From Stratiolaelaps scimitus (Eukaryota > Arthropoda > Arachnida > Mesostigmata > Laelapidae), in the NCBI GenBank assembly GCA_019614645.1, contig JABWDB010000003.1, positions 20,359,001 to 20,423,000 on the forward strand: DNA of 64,000 bases. The letters are read 5' to 3'. The notes under the pieces were generated by a model. That model was given only the letters and a program-made list of their open reading frames with translations. It had not been told where the DNA came from and made no database searches. Position numbers and translations under genes: made by a program. This document shows positions 13,501-25,800 of the stretch, piece after piece; position 1 is the stretch's first letter; every line of letters begins with the position of its first letter.

Positions 13501-16500
13501 ATTGATAGAAGTGTTTTCGAATTAGAACCTGTCTCGGTATGGTTGGGATAGAATTAAGGAATTCGACTCTAGCGTACGTGACGCCTTCCTCTTCCATTTG
13601 CGAAGATCAGAGAGAGCCTCTCCGTAGCCTGTCTGTTGATGAGCACTTGCTAAAACCTTCCTTTATACTTGCTATGTCCCCGTCTGTGGTTGAAATGAGC
13701 GCCTCTAGAGCTCGATTTCAGCTCTGAGTAGGGCTCGAAATTCGCTGTCTGTCTCGATAACTCGATGCGAGGCGATTATAAACAAGGAATGACAATCATT
13801 GCTACCAATCCGAGCCCACAAGCGCAGCTACTTTTATCTTCGCCAGTAAGCGATCAAGCCAACATCCAAACAGTTGGTTTTCTCGCTATTTCCCCCCTCT
13901 TAGGAATGGTCTCCACAAAACTGGTGGACCGCACGTCCTAGTGCCTGCTAGCCGTTGCAGTCCACCTATTCACTACTCGTCGACCACCGTCTCCTGGGTA
14001 TCCTCGACATACAATACAACCGAACGGTCTCGGAAAGCCATACGAAGTTTGTCCGTAAGGAAGGGGAACGTGTTAGGACATTACTGTCGATGGGAGCGTG
14101 GGGGGAAGCGCGCAACGGCGTGTCTGTGTGTGTGGGTGTTTGTGTTTATATGTAAACTCGGTCATAAGCTGACTCCGGAAGCGGACGTTCGAGGGGCAGC
14201 GACAAATCGGGAAAGAGATTGCTAGGTGCTGCTGCAGAGACAGTGGTGTTCGCATGTTGACTTCGTGCTTGCGAACTGCCGTCGTCGTCGTCGTCAAACA
14301 ACTCCTTGCCTCAAGGAGCAGAGACAACAGGCGCGAACGCACGATCGCCCCTTGAGACACGAGAGCGGCCGGTGCTATGCCGGCCTCTCCGTGAAAGGCG
14401 ACTTGGGCCACGCCCCGGCCTCACAGTTAGCACTGGGATACTGGTTATGGGCAAGTTTTTGGCGCGACTTAGTCGCAAGGAGCCACCCTCCCTGTGAGCT
14501 CCAACAAACAGTGCCTGAAAGCCAATGAATGTAGTGGATTCGTTAGTCACATGTGGATGACGGTAAACGGCCATGAAGAGGAAAGAGGAGAGCAAAGCGT
14601 CATGGCCGAGTCAAGGCGAACAAATTGGGGTGATGGCCCTGAGGAATTGGGGGTGTATGGGAAACTCTGTTGTAACCTCGCTTTATCTTGACCCGTTCAC
14701 CTCCCCAGCCAGGGAGTGCGCAGGACAGTGAAGAAATCTCATGCGATCGAACCGATCGCGTCGTGGTAGCAGCGCAGGCGACCGATGCATCAAACCGTCC
14801 CACAAACATTTGCCTTCCGCCGTTGCTATCTCTTTCACTAAGTGTGATTAGGTTTTACGCCAATCTGACTGCCATCCTGATTCACCCAGAGTGTACCTCA
14901 AGGACACTCCCAGCCAGCACGCAGAGACAGCCACCAGGCGTCCCTTAGGCCGCACGCGCCTGTGTGTGTGTGTGTGTGAAAAACAAGGATAAAGTTTGCT
15001 CAGGAGACAGTGGTTCGTACTCCCGCCCGATTGCAGCTGGCACACGCCGTTGCAAGAACACGGCAAGCAGACGGCTTGGCTTGCGACTGCTCGCTGCCCA
15101 CAAGCAAGCCGCGTGACCAAACACATTTCGAGCAAATTCGTTGAGGTAGCATGCATGGGAGAGATAGAGAGAGAGAGAGATGACTTGCAGAATCGGGTAG
15201 GAAAACGAAGCAGAAGCGCATATCCATCGAAGTCGACGAATTCGCTGGGGTGGCTTGAGGCTCTGGGAAGCGTGCAACCTCCGCCGCCGCCGCCTCTGCG
15301 GAAGGCGGTGGATCTAGCTGCCGTCGACAGAACCGGAGGTTCGAGCAGCAGAAAGTGAGCTAGCGGCAGGTGCATGGCAAAGCAATGCCGAGAGTAGCAA
15401 GTATTCGATCTGACGAAATCGTAAGCAACGAATGAGCTGCGAGACCTCGGACTTCTGGCAACGCGAGGTAACATTGAGGCGACCCCGGGGTTCGCGGAGT
15501 GGATTGGCTGTCTGTGAAGAAGCCTGTCGACCGGCGGATAACGACAGCATCGTAGATTTCGACATTCGTCAACAGGCAAATAACATAGGCAGTACAGGTA
15601 ACTAAGCGAGTAGTTCGTTGAGCCGAATGGTGAAATCCGCCGGCCGTAGAGTGGTCGAATGCGCAGCGGAGTGAGCAGCAAAAACGAGTGATTTTGAGCC
15701 GGGGGTGTTAAAAGAAAGGCAAGTATCAATCAAAAACAAGGGCGGACCAATACGTTGCTTGGTGGTGACCATAGTGATTATGATGGTGAGGCAGTAGTGG
15801 AGCAACGCATCGGGTCCTCACGTTAGCTTCTCCTTGTCCATATGTCCCATTTTCTCTATTTCATTGAACTCGCCTCATGCATCTGACTTCATTATCATTG
15901 CGTCATCTGCTCGTAATAGCCATTGCTCTCATATGAGGCTCATTTCTTTGCGATTCTGTTCCTGTATCGTCTTGTCTACTGGCTTGTTCTCGGACTTTGA
16001 CTCGACCGACGCTTTATGGTCGATAACACGGCATCAACGATGATCGGCGCGTTGACAAGATGAAAACAAGAATGACCTCTTCTCGAGAAATAATCCAGCG
16101 CCGTTGTTTTTCGTATGGCACGACCAACGCCGGAAATCCCTGTGTAGACCTCATCTGACAATAGCACCACAGTCGTGTCGTAGATGCGTAGGTTCCAATT
16201 GCCAGAATGGCACATGTCTTTGTGTGGTAAGTCGGCAAGCTTGCCAACTGCACTGTGGACGGCATGACGTTTTGGGCAAGAGAACGTAACATGCTGCAAG
16301 ATGAGGCAACCGTCGATCTGAAACCATTGTGAACCAATGGGAGTCTAGCCACCATCACGTTACAGCGAGCACAAGTGTAGAAGGTAGCGATGCACTTCCT
16401 CAGGCTTTCATACTACAACAGCAGTAGGACCACCAGCTGCTGCTACTGCTGCTTTTTCTACTTCTGGTGTCGAAACCGAAGGGGCGTGTCTGTCTGTGTG

Positions 16501-19500
16501 GTGCCAGTTGCTGGCGACTGGGTTCGAGACTTGTTATTCTTCGCTGCCTACTGTAGCTTGGCTTGTCTTGCCTCTGGACCATAACGCTAGCAGCCGCGTG
16601 GGAATGACTGCAGGCGGAAAAATGATCACGAAAGAAGTCGCACATCTGCGCTCCTCTCGTAGAGATTTCATTACTGGCATGTCTCGTAAAACGATGCAGT
16701 TATGCTAACCCCGGCTAACAGGCGCGGGTAGGTCGGTTGTGGATTAGTAGCAGGGAAAAGCGTACTTTTAACAGTTGCTAGGACAAAAATAATTTCACGG
16801 TTCAGAAGAAAGCATAGAGCATTATAGTACAGTTGGAGCAGCGTGAGTTTTTCACACTGTGAACGCATATTGTTCCCAACTGGAAGTTGGTTTTCTTGGG
16901 TACGTCCATCGTACTCCTACTTTTGTAAACCTACTTTTCGATCTCTCCTCTCTTTTCTATCTACTAGCAAAAGCATAAACGCGACAGCGTTTGGGTTTTT
17001 TCGAAGGCTGCTGCGGCTGCAGCACCTGCGGTACCCTTGAGACGCTAAAATTCGAGGAAATATCCGCAATGCCCGCCTGACGCTTACATCCGCACACCTG
17101 TTGAATGGGTAACCGTTGAACGAAGCGGACTCTTACGGCTGATGGTGAATGCCTCGCCAACAGCAGCGGCGTCAGAGCTAGCAGCTGATGAATATTAGAT
17201 TGTCTAATGCAACAACAAGCCCGCAGTGCGTCGTCTGTGTAAGCGTGCGTGTATTTGCGGTTGGAGGTTTTTGTTTCTGTTAGGCCGTAACACGGGGCGC
17301 TAACGGTGCAGATAAAGCAGAGCTTTTTGCTCATGCGCAATCATAAATACAGTCCCATATTTATTGGGGAATTTTGGAGAACGCTTCTAGTGCCGTGGAT
17401 GCGATATCGAAAGGCATTGTATTTCTACCTAGCTTGCTGAATGGGAGTTCTGTGGTTGTACGGCCAGAATGAACTTGGTACATGTGTAAGGTTTTCCCAC
17501 TACACGTCAAAGCAATACTAGAGGAGCCCACGGCTTAACCTAAAATCACTAAATTCGTAAGGCTGGAAATTCATGGTTTTTATATAATAGCTGCTTGGCC
17601 TCTCCAATGTTTGGTGAAATCGCACTTACGAAATGATTGGCGAGGACACAACGGTCCAGTTAATCAATTCGTACCAATCATTCACTTTTATTTTTTATCT
17701 CTATTACGCGTTTCTTCACTAAAACTCAATTTCATTGTGAACGAAGTGTGGCACCAATCGTACATAATGCTACACGACGCGAAACCCTAGAAAACGTATC
17801 GGAAATGTGTACCATATATTTGCTATCTACGTTGACGTATACGACATACGTTGCACAAGCATACCTCCTCAGCGGTTCATTTGTTTCTTCGTTAAAAGTC
17901 GCCCGAACCAATGAGAGGTCACTTTGCCTTACAGCCCACTCCAGTGGTTTGCTGCATTTTTTTTCAAAGGGTTACAACCAAATATTGCCCTCGAATGCGA
18001 TCAAACAAATCAGCAGACGATTCGGGAACGTGTTTTTGCAGAAGAAACGCCTCACCCTGCAATGGCAAGGAACAACACGTCGGATACGTCCTGCTCGGTC
18101 AGCTGACAAAAATACTGTGTCTAGTTCATATACTGTCTACTACTGGCACTGCTACTATTCTCGCAACTGCACGAGTTGAGGGTAGACGTTTTTTTTTGAG
18201 AGGGGAGTGGCAATTAGACACTTTCTAGCCTTGACACTGGAGTGCACGAATAAGGCTACCACACTGCTGGGGTTTCATGTTGACACATGGGTAATTTGAT
18301 TTATTGGCGCCCGCTCTACCACTACTCGCCCCCTTCGCTCCTGTCTCCCTGGCGCAGTCTCTCTCTCTCTCTCTTTCTCCCTTCTCTGGATGGCTGTATG
18401 ACCAAGCGTTTTCGGGAGTGTCGTATGCTTCGTCCGTTCGGGCCCGTGGTTGCCGTGGACACATGCGAGATCCCATCTATACGTCCACTACATGGCGGTC
18501 TGCAGCTTCCGACAAGGTCAGGTGGGCCAGAGGATCCTCGGCGACGATCGGATGGAAAGAGAAACTGTTGTCGCACTCCCTCTAACGAAGATCTAGGTGG
18601 TAAAGGCCAGTGGGCCTACTGCTGTTGCCAGGGCTCGATTGCCGGTCTCACCAGTCGGGCATGTGGTAAACATCGTTGTGACAGCGAGGAAACGCGAATT
18701 TATGAGAACAACGAGAACAAATACAACACCGGCTTACTGCCGTTGAGTCTAAATGACTTAAGCGACGCACCTTAAATAAACGTGAATACCTTTCGTGCCT
18801 TAACATTATATAGAAATGTACTATTTACTAGTCACATGCCACGAGGTCCTCATAAAATCAGTCGAGTCAAAATGAAGTTTATGAGCACGTTCGAAGCTAC
18901 TTTTCAAAGTCACGAATCAGCGGTAGATCGGCTGAAGTCGTCAAACGCAAAAGTCGTCAAAGTTTACCCACCAATTTTTGTGGAAAATCATTGAATCCTG
19001 TAATGTGCTCCTATAGCCATTTCATATTTTCTTATAATAATAATAATAGTAATATTATGCTTGGGCCTCGTAATACAAATGTCACACAGTCAGTTTATGA
19101 TTCCAATGAAGGCAGTAAATAGCACACGCATGTATGTACGATGAGACAATAATAATAATAATAATGACAATAATACAGCAATGATAGTAATATATATATA
19201 TAACAATTATAATAATGATAAATCTTTGTTGTTATCGGCTGACTCGCTCTATCGTAAACAGGCAACTGCTTAACTAGGCGTTGTACACACAATCCAACTT
19301 CAGAGTTTTTCTCCTAGTTTTGAACACACGTACTTCAATATTCCTCTCTCGTGTTCAACATCGCATGATCCTATATCGTTGTTGTAGCTCACGTGCGTCC
19401 CGCTGCACGTATCCAGATAAGGTCGGCCTTCATCGCCAGTGTTATGCGAGGAGTCTAACCGAGTTTCTCTCATTTTGTTCTGCCCTCCACGTGGCGTACG

Positions 19501-19508
19501 TTTTTCAG
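7561..19508. other. Long stretch without a recognised gene
   Basis: It may be upstream flank or the first intron of SYAP1. Contents I can see: a 45-codon minus-strand sORF (8726-8863), GA/CT microsatellites at 10,720, 15,160 and 18,360, a pyrimidine/G-rich zone at 14,850-15,730 whose 293-codon frame looks non-coding, and AAT repeats at 19,037-19,170. No RNA gene was found. Confidence 0.5.
8726..8863 (-). CDS. Small ORF of 45 codons, unassigned
   Basis: ATG to TAA, encoding MKRHVIDSELRKTAEQQARI and then a helical, charged tail ending ILREEEGQ. The sequence gactcgcag lies just before acaATG and could be an acceptor. Composition is protein-like, but there is no family match and it may be chance. 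Confidence 0.18.
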   Translation of the reverse strand: MKRHVIDSELRKTAEQQARIVFRMNSLNVLRLNVDNDILREEEGQ

Positions 19509-19850
19509 CAGGGCACCGCTGGGGGCGACAGCGGATGCGGCGTGACCGCAGGCTCAGTAGCGGCAGCAGCAACAGCAGCATCAGACGCAGGCGTAGACGG
19601 CGGCACGGACAACAATACCAAGGACAAGGTCGGTGGCTCCCGAAAGGCGTCCTCGGCCGCCTCAGCCTCAGCAGGGGAGGCCAGGGAGGACGGGGTCACC
19701 AGCCAGGTACTGCACAACGTCGAGAACGTGTCACATAAGGCCATGGAGGGGGCCAAGTCGCTTGGAAGCTTCCTCTTTTCTGTCGCCAATAAGGCCGGCA
19801 AGACCGTCACCGAAACGGCCACAAAGGTCAAGACCGCAGTCGAAGAGAAC
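19509..19850 (+). CDS. SYAP1: SYAP1 exon A (first visible coding exon)
   Basis: The acceptor is tacgtttttcag and the donor AAC|GTGAGT; both ends are phase 0 (114 codons). It encodes the low-complexity Ala/Gly/Ser-rich region and the conserved amphipathic segment ending VKTAVEEN. The acceptor is a tandem CAGCAG, so splicing could keep or drop one Gln. The open frame continues upstream to 19281, but the acceptor and the loss of family likeness put the exon edge here. Confidence 0.8.
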
Positions 19851-22800
19851 GTGAGTACATAGACAATTCATACTGTGGACAGGATCGATGGATCGAGGAG
19901 GAGATAGATAGATAGATAGATCATATCGGGAACACTCGGCGCTGAGGAACAAAAGGAGAGAGAGAAACAAGCAGATCTCTACTGTGGAATATCTGGTATT
20001 GTCTTTGTTATTATTATTATTATTACTATCATATTTGTATGATTATTACCGCTTGCCAGCTAGTGCTTTGGAGTTGGCGGTGGCTATCAAATGTTTGTGA
20101 GCAACGAAAACCCTAGAACACGCGTAACAGCCAGTAACTATCTGTCATAAATGCACGTGGCGTTCACGTTATCCATTTGGCTAATGTACACGAAGTGATG
20201 CGATGTCGTGCAGTAAGCATAACGGCATTAGCGGAAGAACTCACAAACTGCTGGGAGCTTATGTCCTATTCAGCAAGGATTAAGCATTTGCCTAGCTGGA
20301 CTAAATGGACCTCACTTCACGTCAGGCATATGGGTTTCACAGTTGCACATCAAGCTAGGGCTTTACTTCGCATAGTATCTAATGCCTAACACGAATGGGA
20401 ACAAACCCCAAGAAAATCGGGATATGCATTTCGTCATACGACATCAAACTCTTGGTGTTTTTTCTTCGGAAAAGACGAGGCATTGCTCTTACGCGGATTA
20501 AGCTATCAATTTTTTCTAGTCATAGTTGTATATATTCTACCATAGGAACACGACAAAATATCCTAAGTCAGCATAGTCTATTGTAGTTCAACATTCCGCA
20601 AACGATTTTGAGAGCTGCACCACCATTTTATTCATTTCCTCAATATTAGCGGCACCTGCCAGACGCAACCTTGCAGTTCAGGCCGACCTCAAGCATGTTG
20701 CCATTGGTCATCTAACCATCGCCAAAGAATTCATCCCATGGGTAGCCTCAATCTGTACTCTTCTAAGGGCTGAAATATCTTCTCGAGCGAGATGAGTGAA
20801 AGTGGTTCAAAGGAAGCAAAACTTCGAAGGGTCAAATTAGTGACTTTTCGATTTCTGAACATGTATTCCGATCGTTTCTATCGACCATTTCTATCACCCG
20901 TCATTAACAATTTTTCCATTTTACTATTGTCAAATTTATTCAATAACAGCTGTGAGGTAATTACTCATCAATTAGTGTTGTTGTTTCATATTTGTCTCGT
21001 TTATATCTACCCAATAGTTAGTTCGTGTAATGCTTTCAAACTGGGTGCCCACATCACCGATCGTCATCAATGCCATCCGGACCAGAATGCTATTTTGGTT
21101 ACCAGAAGATAATTTCTGCTTTGATTATACAGGGCCATGTTCGCGGCCACTTGATATTGCCCGGTTCATCGAGCAGGGGGTCGCTATGGCGGCGTCTCGA
21201 AACATGCTTTCCGTCTAATAAAATTTCACCAACATCAGGGGTTAGAGGGGGCATTCGAAAGTACACGAGAGCGACGTTGACATTTATTTTTTTTCCCCAC
21301 GTTCGACATCTTGGAGGATGTCCTTCTCATAAATGAAACTGGCGGCCCAGGCTTAGCAAGTCTTTGAAAATCATGCCCCTTATAAGCAACTCGATCCACC
21401 CGTCTGTCCATGACCCATCTATCTCCCTCCAGCCACGTTTCTTGCGAGGTGGGGATGCTGTGACCGCGGTGGAGACGGCAGCGGCGTCAGTGGCTGACTG
21501 CCGTTGCCGGCGACTCCAGTGGCGGCTGATGAAAAGCCACTGCTGCCGCTTCTGCTATTTCTACTGCAAGACGATTAGAGGGAGAAAGGACCGACGACAG
21601 CGCGCCCTGTTGCCAAGCTCGCTGTTAGTGTCTGTCGATCTGCCTGGCGGGCCAGGCAGACGGAGGGGTGGTAGAGCCAGTGCCGTCCTTAATCTCAGCG
21701 GGGAATCTGATTGTTGGAAGCGTTCGTCTGCCGCCCGCAGCAACGGCAGGACCTGCCGCCGATTCGAGCCCATTCACATACAGCAAGCAGGACGATGAGG
21801 AGGTGGTCGGCAGACGGAGCTGGTAGACGCTGAAGACGATGGTAGACGGACTGGTTGGCGGGCTCGTTCGCAACGGCGAAACGGGCAGGAGGCCACCACC
21901 ACCACCACCGCAATTTCGCTATCTACGGGGGCTGCCTGTAGGATCTGGGATGTCGCCGACGAGGGCGACGACGTCGACGACGACGACGAAACGCCTCTCC
22001 CCGAGATTTCCACCGAGATTGTAAAATGGAGGAGCGAGACTGGAATGAGTGAGTGAGGTAATCTTAGAGAACACGCCTGTCAATGGGTTCGCTCTTTTCG
22101 ACCATTCGGCAGGGGGCCATCGCCTTTCGTTACTTCGACGACATTTTCGCTCCCATCACAGCAGCCGCTGCAGCGGCAGTTCCTTCACACGGTGCGTGGG
22201 TTAGGCCGAGAGTCAGGTCGGGCTGTGGACCCATTGCGCTAGCCGGGCCTACCAGGTCCTTTTTGTTGGAAATTCGTTCGGTTTTTAGTCGACAGTTCCA
22301 AACAAGAAAGGATGTCAATTAGAGCAGAACGAAGCGACCTGCCTGCCCCCTCTCAGGATGAAGGCTGACTCACCTAAACGGTAGCACTGGAGCGCTGCGG
22401 TGCTTCCGGTGTGGGGAAGGTCCACGAAGGGACAGCCGATGGGAACTCAGCAGGATTGGACGTCGGAACGACGGTCGAGCATGTGCATAACTGAGCTAAC
22501 TGAGAAAAGTGCATAATTTGGAGAAAAAAAAGGCCAAACGACTAAGACTAGGTCTTGCTGGAGTAGGTTGGTCGCGAGCAATTCTGGCCGCGCACAACCT
22601 GCTGACATGCTGACGCTATAGACAAAACTCGTTTGCCTAAAAGGCAATGTGAACAATCTTTCCTGTACAGTTCCGCTGTTAGCAGGCTTTTGTCTCCTGC
22701 AAACCCGACGCTTGGATTGACAATAAAAAATCCGCGTAAGAAGCGTCTCGTGTTCTTCTCAGATCGGTCCAAATTTCGGTCTGAAGTCAAACTACGATTC

Positions 22801-25800
22801 AGCTCTTGGTCCCTAGTGAAACATATGTCTCATCCGAACATATGCCTGCGTTCCGTCAAAATATATTTGCACGGCAACGCTTGTAGGATTATTTTTTATA
22901 TGTGCATTTCGCAATCATCGCCACTTGTGTTAGCACGTAGATCGATTACTGAAAACGCTCGATGTGGCCAGGATTGAGGATTAACATACGGGGCTTGCCC
23001 CGTACCTGTTCCACATACAGGTTGCCTATCAATCCGATGACTCAATTACGTAACATGCCCTGACTCGCACAGTGCCGAATATAGTCCCAACTCTTCCCCC
23101 GTGGCCCTCGCAGACGGCGGAGGCGGCCGATCAACGGCAAAAATCAAATGCCCAAATCAACACGACGATAATAAGAATAATAGAAGGTGTGAGAAAAACA
23201 GCTGAAAACAATAACATTGTACGGAATGCTTTAGAGACTCGAATGCAGAAACACTTCCGTTGGGCGACAGCTATCCACTCATTTATGTTGGCTATTAGTT
23301 GCCTGTCACGAACATTGCTGGCATATATCATATACCCTGATTCGTTTTGTGGGTGTGAGTGTGCGTCTGTGTGTGTGCGTCTACCGTTTGTTACTCTCTG
23401 ATAGCTCCGTCACTCTCATTCTTCACGTCTTTCGCACAAAACAGCGGCCAGCGGGCAAAAACCGAGAGATGTTTATGCATGTATAGGGCAATGCTATAGG
23501 CACCAAGCTGCGGCAGTAGCAGCAGCAGCAGCAGCCAAGAGTGAATAGGTGGCGCTTGTGGGATTGCGTTTTTACACAATGAATTTCAATTTCACAATTG
23601 CTTTCCGACCCCGACAATGCTGCCACCACCTCCGGCTACATCGTGCCCGCCGGGTGAGCGTTTGCGCCGGCGCGCGACATTCGCAGCCGAGCGCGGCGGC
23701 CTCTGTACGCTGTGGCCAGAGGGGAACGCTTGGTCGTGCATGGACACAGACGCTCACACATTCTCCCGTTCTCACAGCGGGGCGGGCATGCAGAGCTAGC
23801 TAGTCAGTTTCGGCAACAGCAATGTAATGGGCTGCTGTTGAGCTTGCTCTGCTGTTTGGCCTTGAGCAGCCTTGATAGATGGCCCTGGCGGGGCTCGAGC
23901 AGGCGTAGCCTTCAAGCAAACTGGCATTACCCACAATCACAGGTGGTGAGGGTCTATCCTCCCCCCCTGAAGTTCGGGTGGCGCGGCCGGGAACAACGGG
24001 TTGACGATGTGGCTACGGGGGCCATTGTTGCGTGAGGTAACATTGAGTTGACAGCGAAGGCACAGTCGAGCCTGAGGCGCGCTGCAAAACACGTGAATGC
24101 GTGAATGTGTCGCTCGTATATCCCTCCCGAAATGAGGATAGACCCCACGGACTCCATTGCGCTTCAAAGTGCCACAATAGATTCTTCTCCGAAAATGTAG
24201 ATGAGCGATCAGGTCATAGCGTTCGTTGCTCCATCGTACGAACACACCAGAACGAGTTATGCAACTCGCATCGTTATGCAACTCCTTGACGGCGAGCTAG
24301 CAGTTACCTGGCTGTCTGCTGCCTTTCACAGCGACTATGTTGGGAGCCGGTGAGAGTGACGGAAGCCGGTTGTCAAATTTTCAGATCCCTACGGGATTTT
24401 TGGAGCGACTATATGCTGCCCTGACAAGCAGCTCATGCCCATTACATGCTAACCGTATTAGTAGGCGAGAAGTTACTATTGGTAGAGGGTACCAGTAATG
24501 CGTAGAAGCAACTATACGGTATTGTTACTCTAATAATGATTGTTATTATTATTATTATTATTATTTTGTTGTTGTTGTTGTTATAAACTAATATAAAATT
24601 ATCATATTCGTTCGCTCTCTCGAAAGCTGTTCACTGGCATTAACCGTTGATGTTTTCTTGTGTTGCAGAGCATCCTGGCGGACTTCAACCACGAGCAGGC
24701 ATCGTTCCTGGCCTCGCTAACCAAAAACTCCTCGGGGTCACTGCCGTGGTCCGGCTGTGAGAATCCCGAGGAGATGAAGCAGCAGATTCTTTCGCTATCC
24801 GAAGACAAGCGTACCTTTGTTAGAAACCCACCCAATGGTACGTGAACAACAACGCAAATAAAGAGGGACGCATTAGCGAGCGACTCTCGATATCGAATCG
24901 ATTGGCGAATATCCGAGAGTTTCGTCCTTCGCTTATTGTTGGCGTCTGCCTGTCCTTCTTGATAGCTTATTGTTTATTGTTACTCGAGCACTCTACGCGG
25001 AAAATACGCCGGTGTCGAATGCTGGCCTCCACATATCTAGATCAAAGTTGAGACGTTCACCGTCGATGTTCGGCTGATTAATTGGCCTTGCCTTCAGCTT
25101 TTGACCTATCGATGATCCGATGAAAAAGTGCCTTTGATTTTTCGGAACTATACTTATTTCCGGTGTGTCTGGGGTCGATGGCTCATCAGCATCTTCCGGG
25201 CCCAGTTCTTCGAAAGTGTGAAAAGTTACTCATGGTCAGAAAAAAAGTTGGGCCAGGTGGAGCCAGCCACCCGATTGCAAACCTAATTTTCTCATTTATC
25301 TGATTCGGTATCACTATCTCAATAATATCGTGGATAATAGAGATTCTCACCTGTTCTGGTTGACACGTTGAACACCATTCTTGTTGTAACGCAATTGTAT
25401 TCTTACTTCTCGTGAGTTCTCTGGCTAACGATGATCACATAGACTAACGCTTTATTTATTTATTTATTTTGTCACTATATTTAGTGACAAAACTGAATAG
25501 CTATCAAACAGAAAATTGTGTTACTTGCCTACAGATTGCTATGTATATGTCTATATGTTATTAGCTTTATACAGTATTACTCTATGTAACGACAGACATT
25601 AGGATTTATGAAGTTGATTTGCATGACATTCACTTTAGATTAAGCAGGCTTGCTATCTTCCGATGGATTCCACTTGAACTGTGAGAGTTGACTTTTGACT
25701 TAGATTTTTTCCAATAATTGGTGAAACTTAACCAAAGGTGGCTCTGTATTGCCCTAAAAGGCCAATTCCGCTGAACTTGCTCCTACCTTGAGCCAGCTGT

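Noticed and set aside
14848..15729. 293-codon minus-strand open frame
   Set aside because: Pyrimidine-rich composition gives Leu/Ser/Arg/His runs, low-complexity segments (Gly run, His-Thr run) and no domain; overlapping frames are open on both strands.
22083..22191. MGSLFSTIRQGAIAFRYFDD as an alternative SYAP1 first exon
   Set aside because: Its only donor (GTGCGT) would leave phase 1, incompatible with the phase-0 start of exon B.
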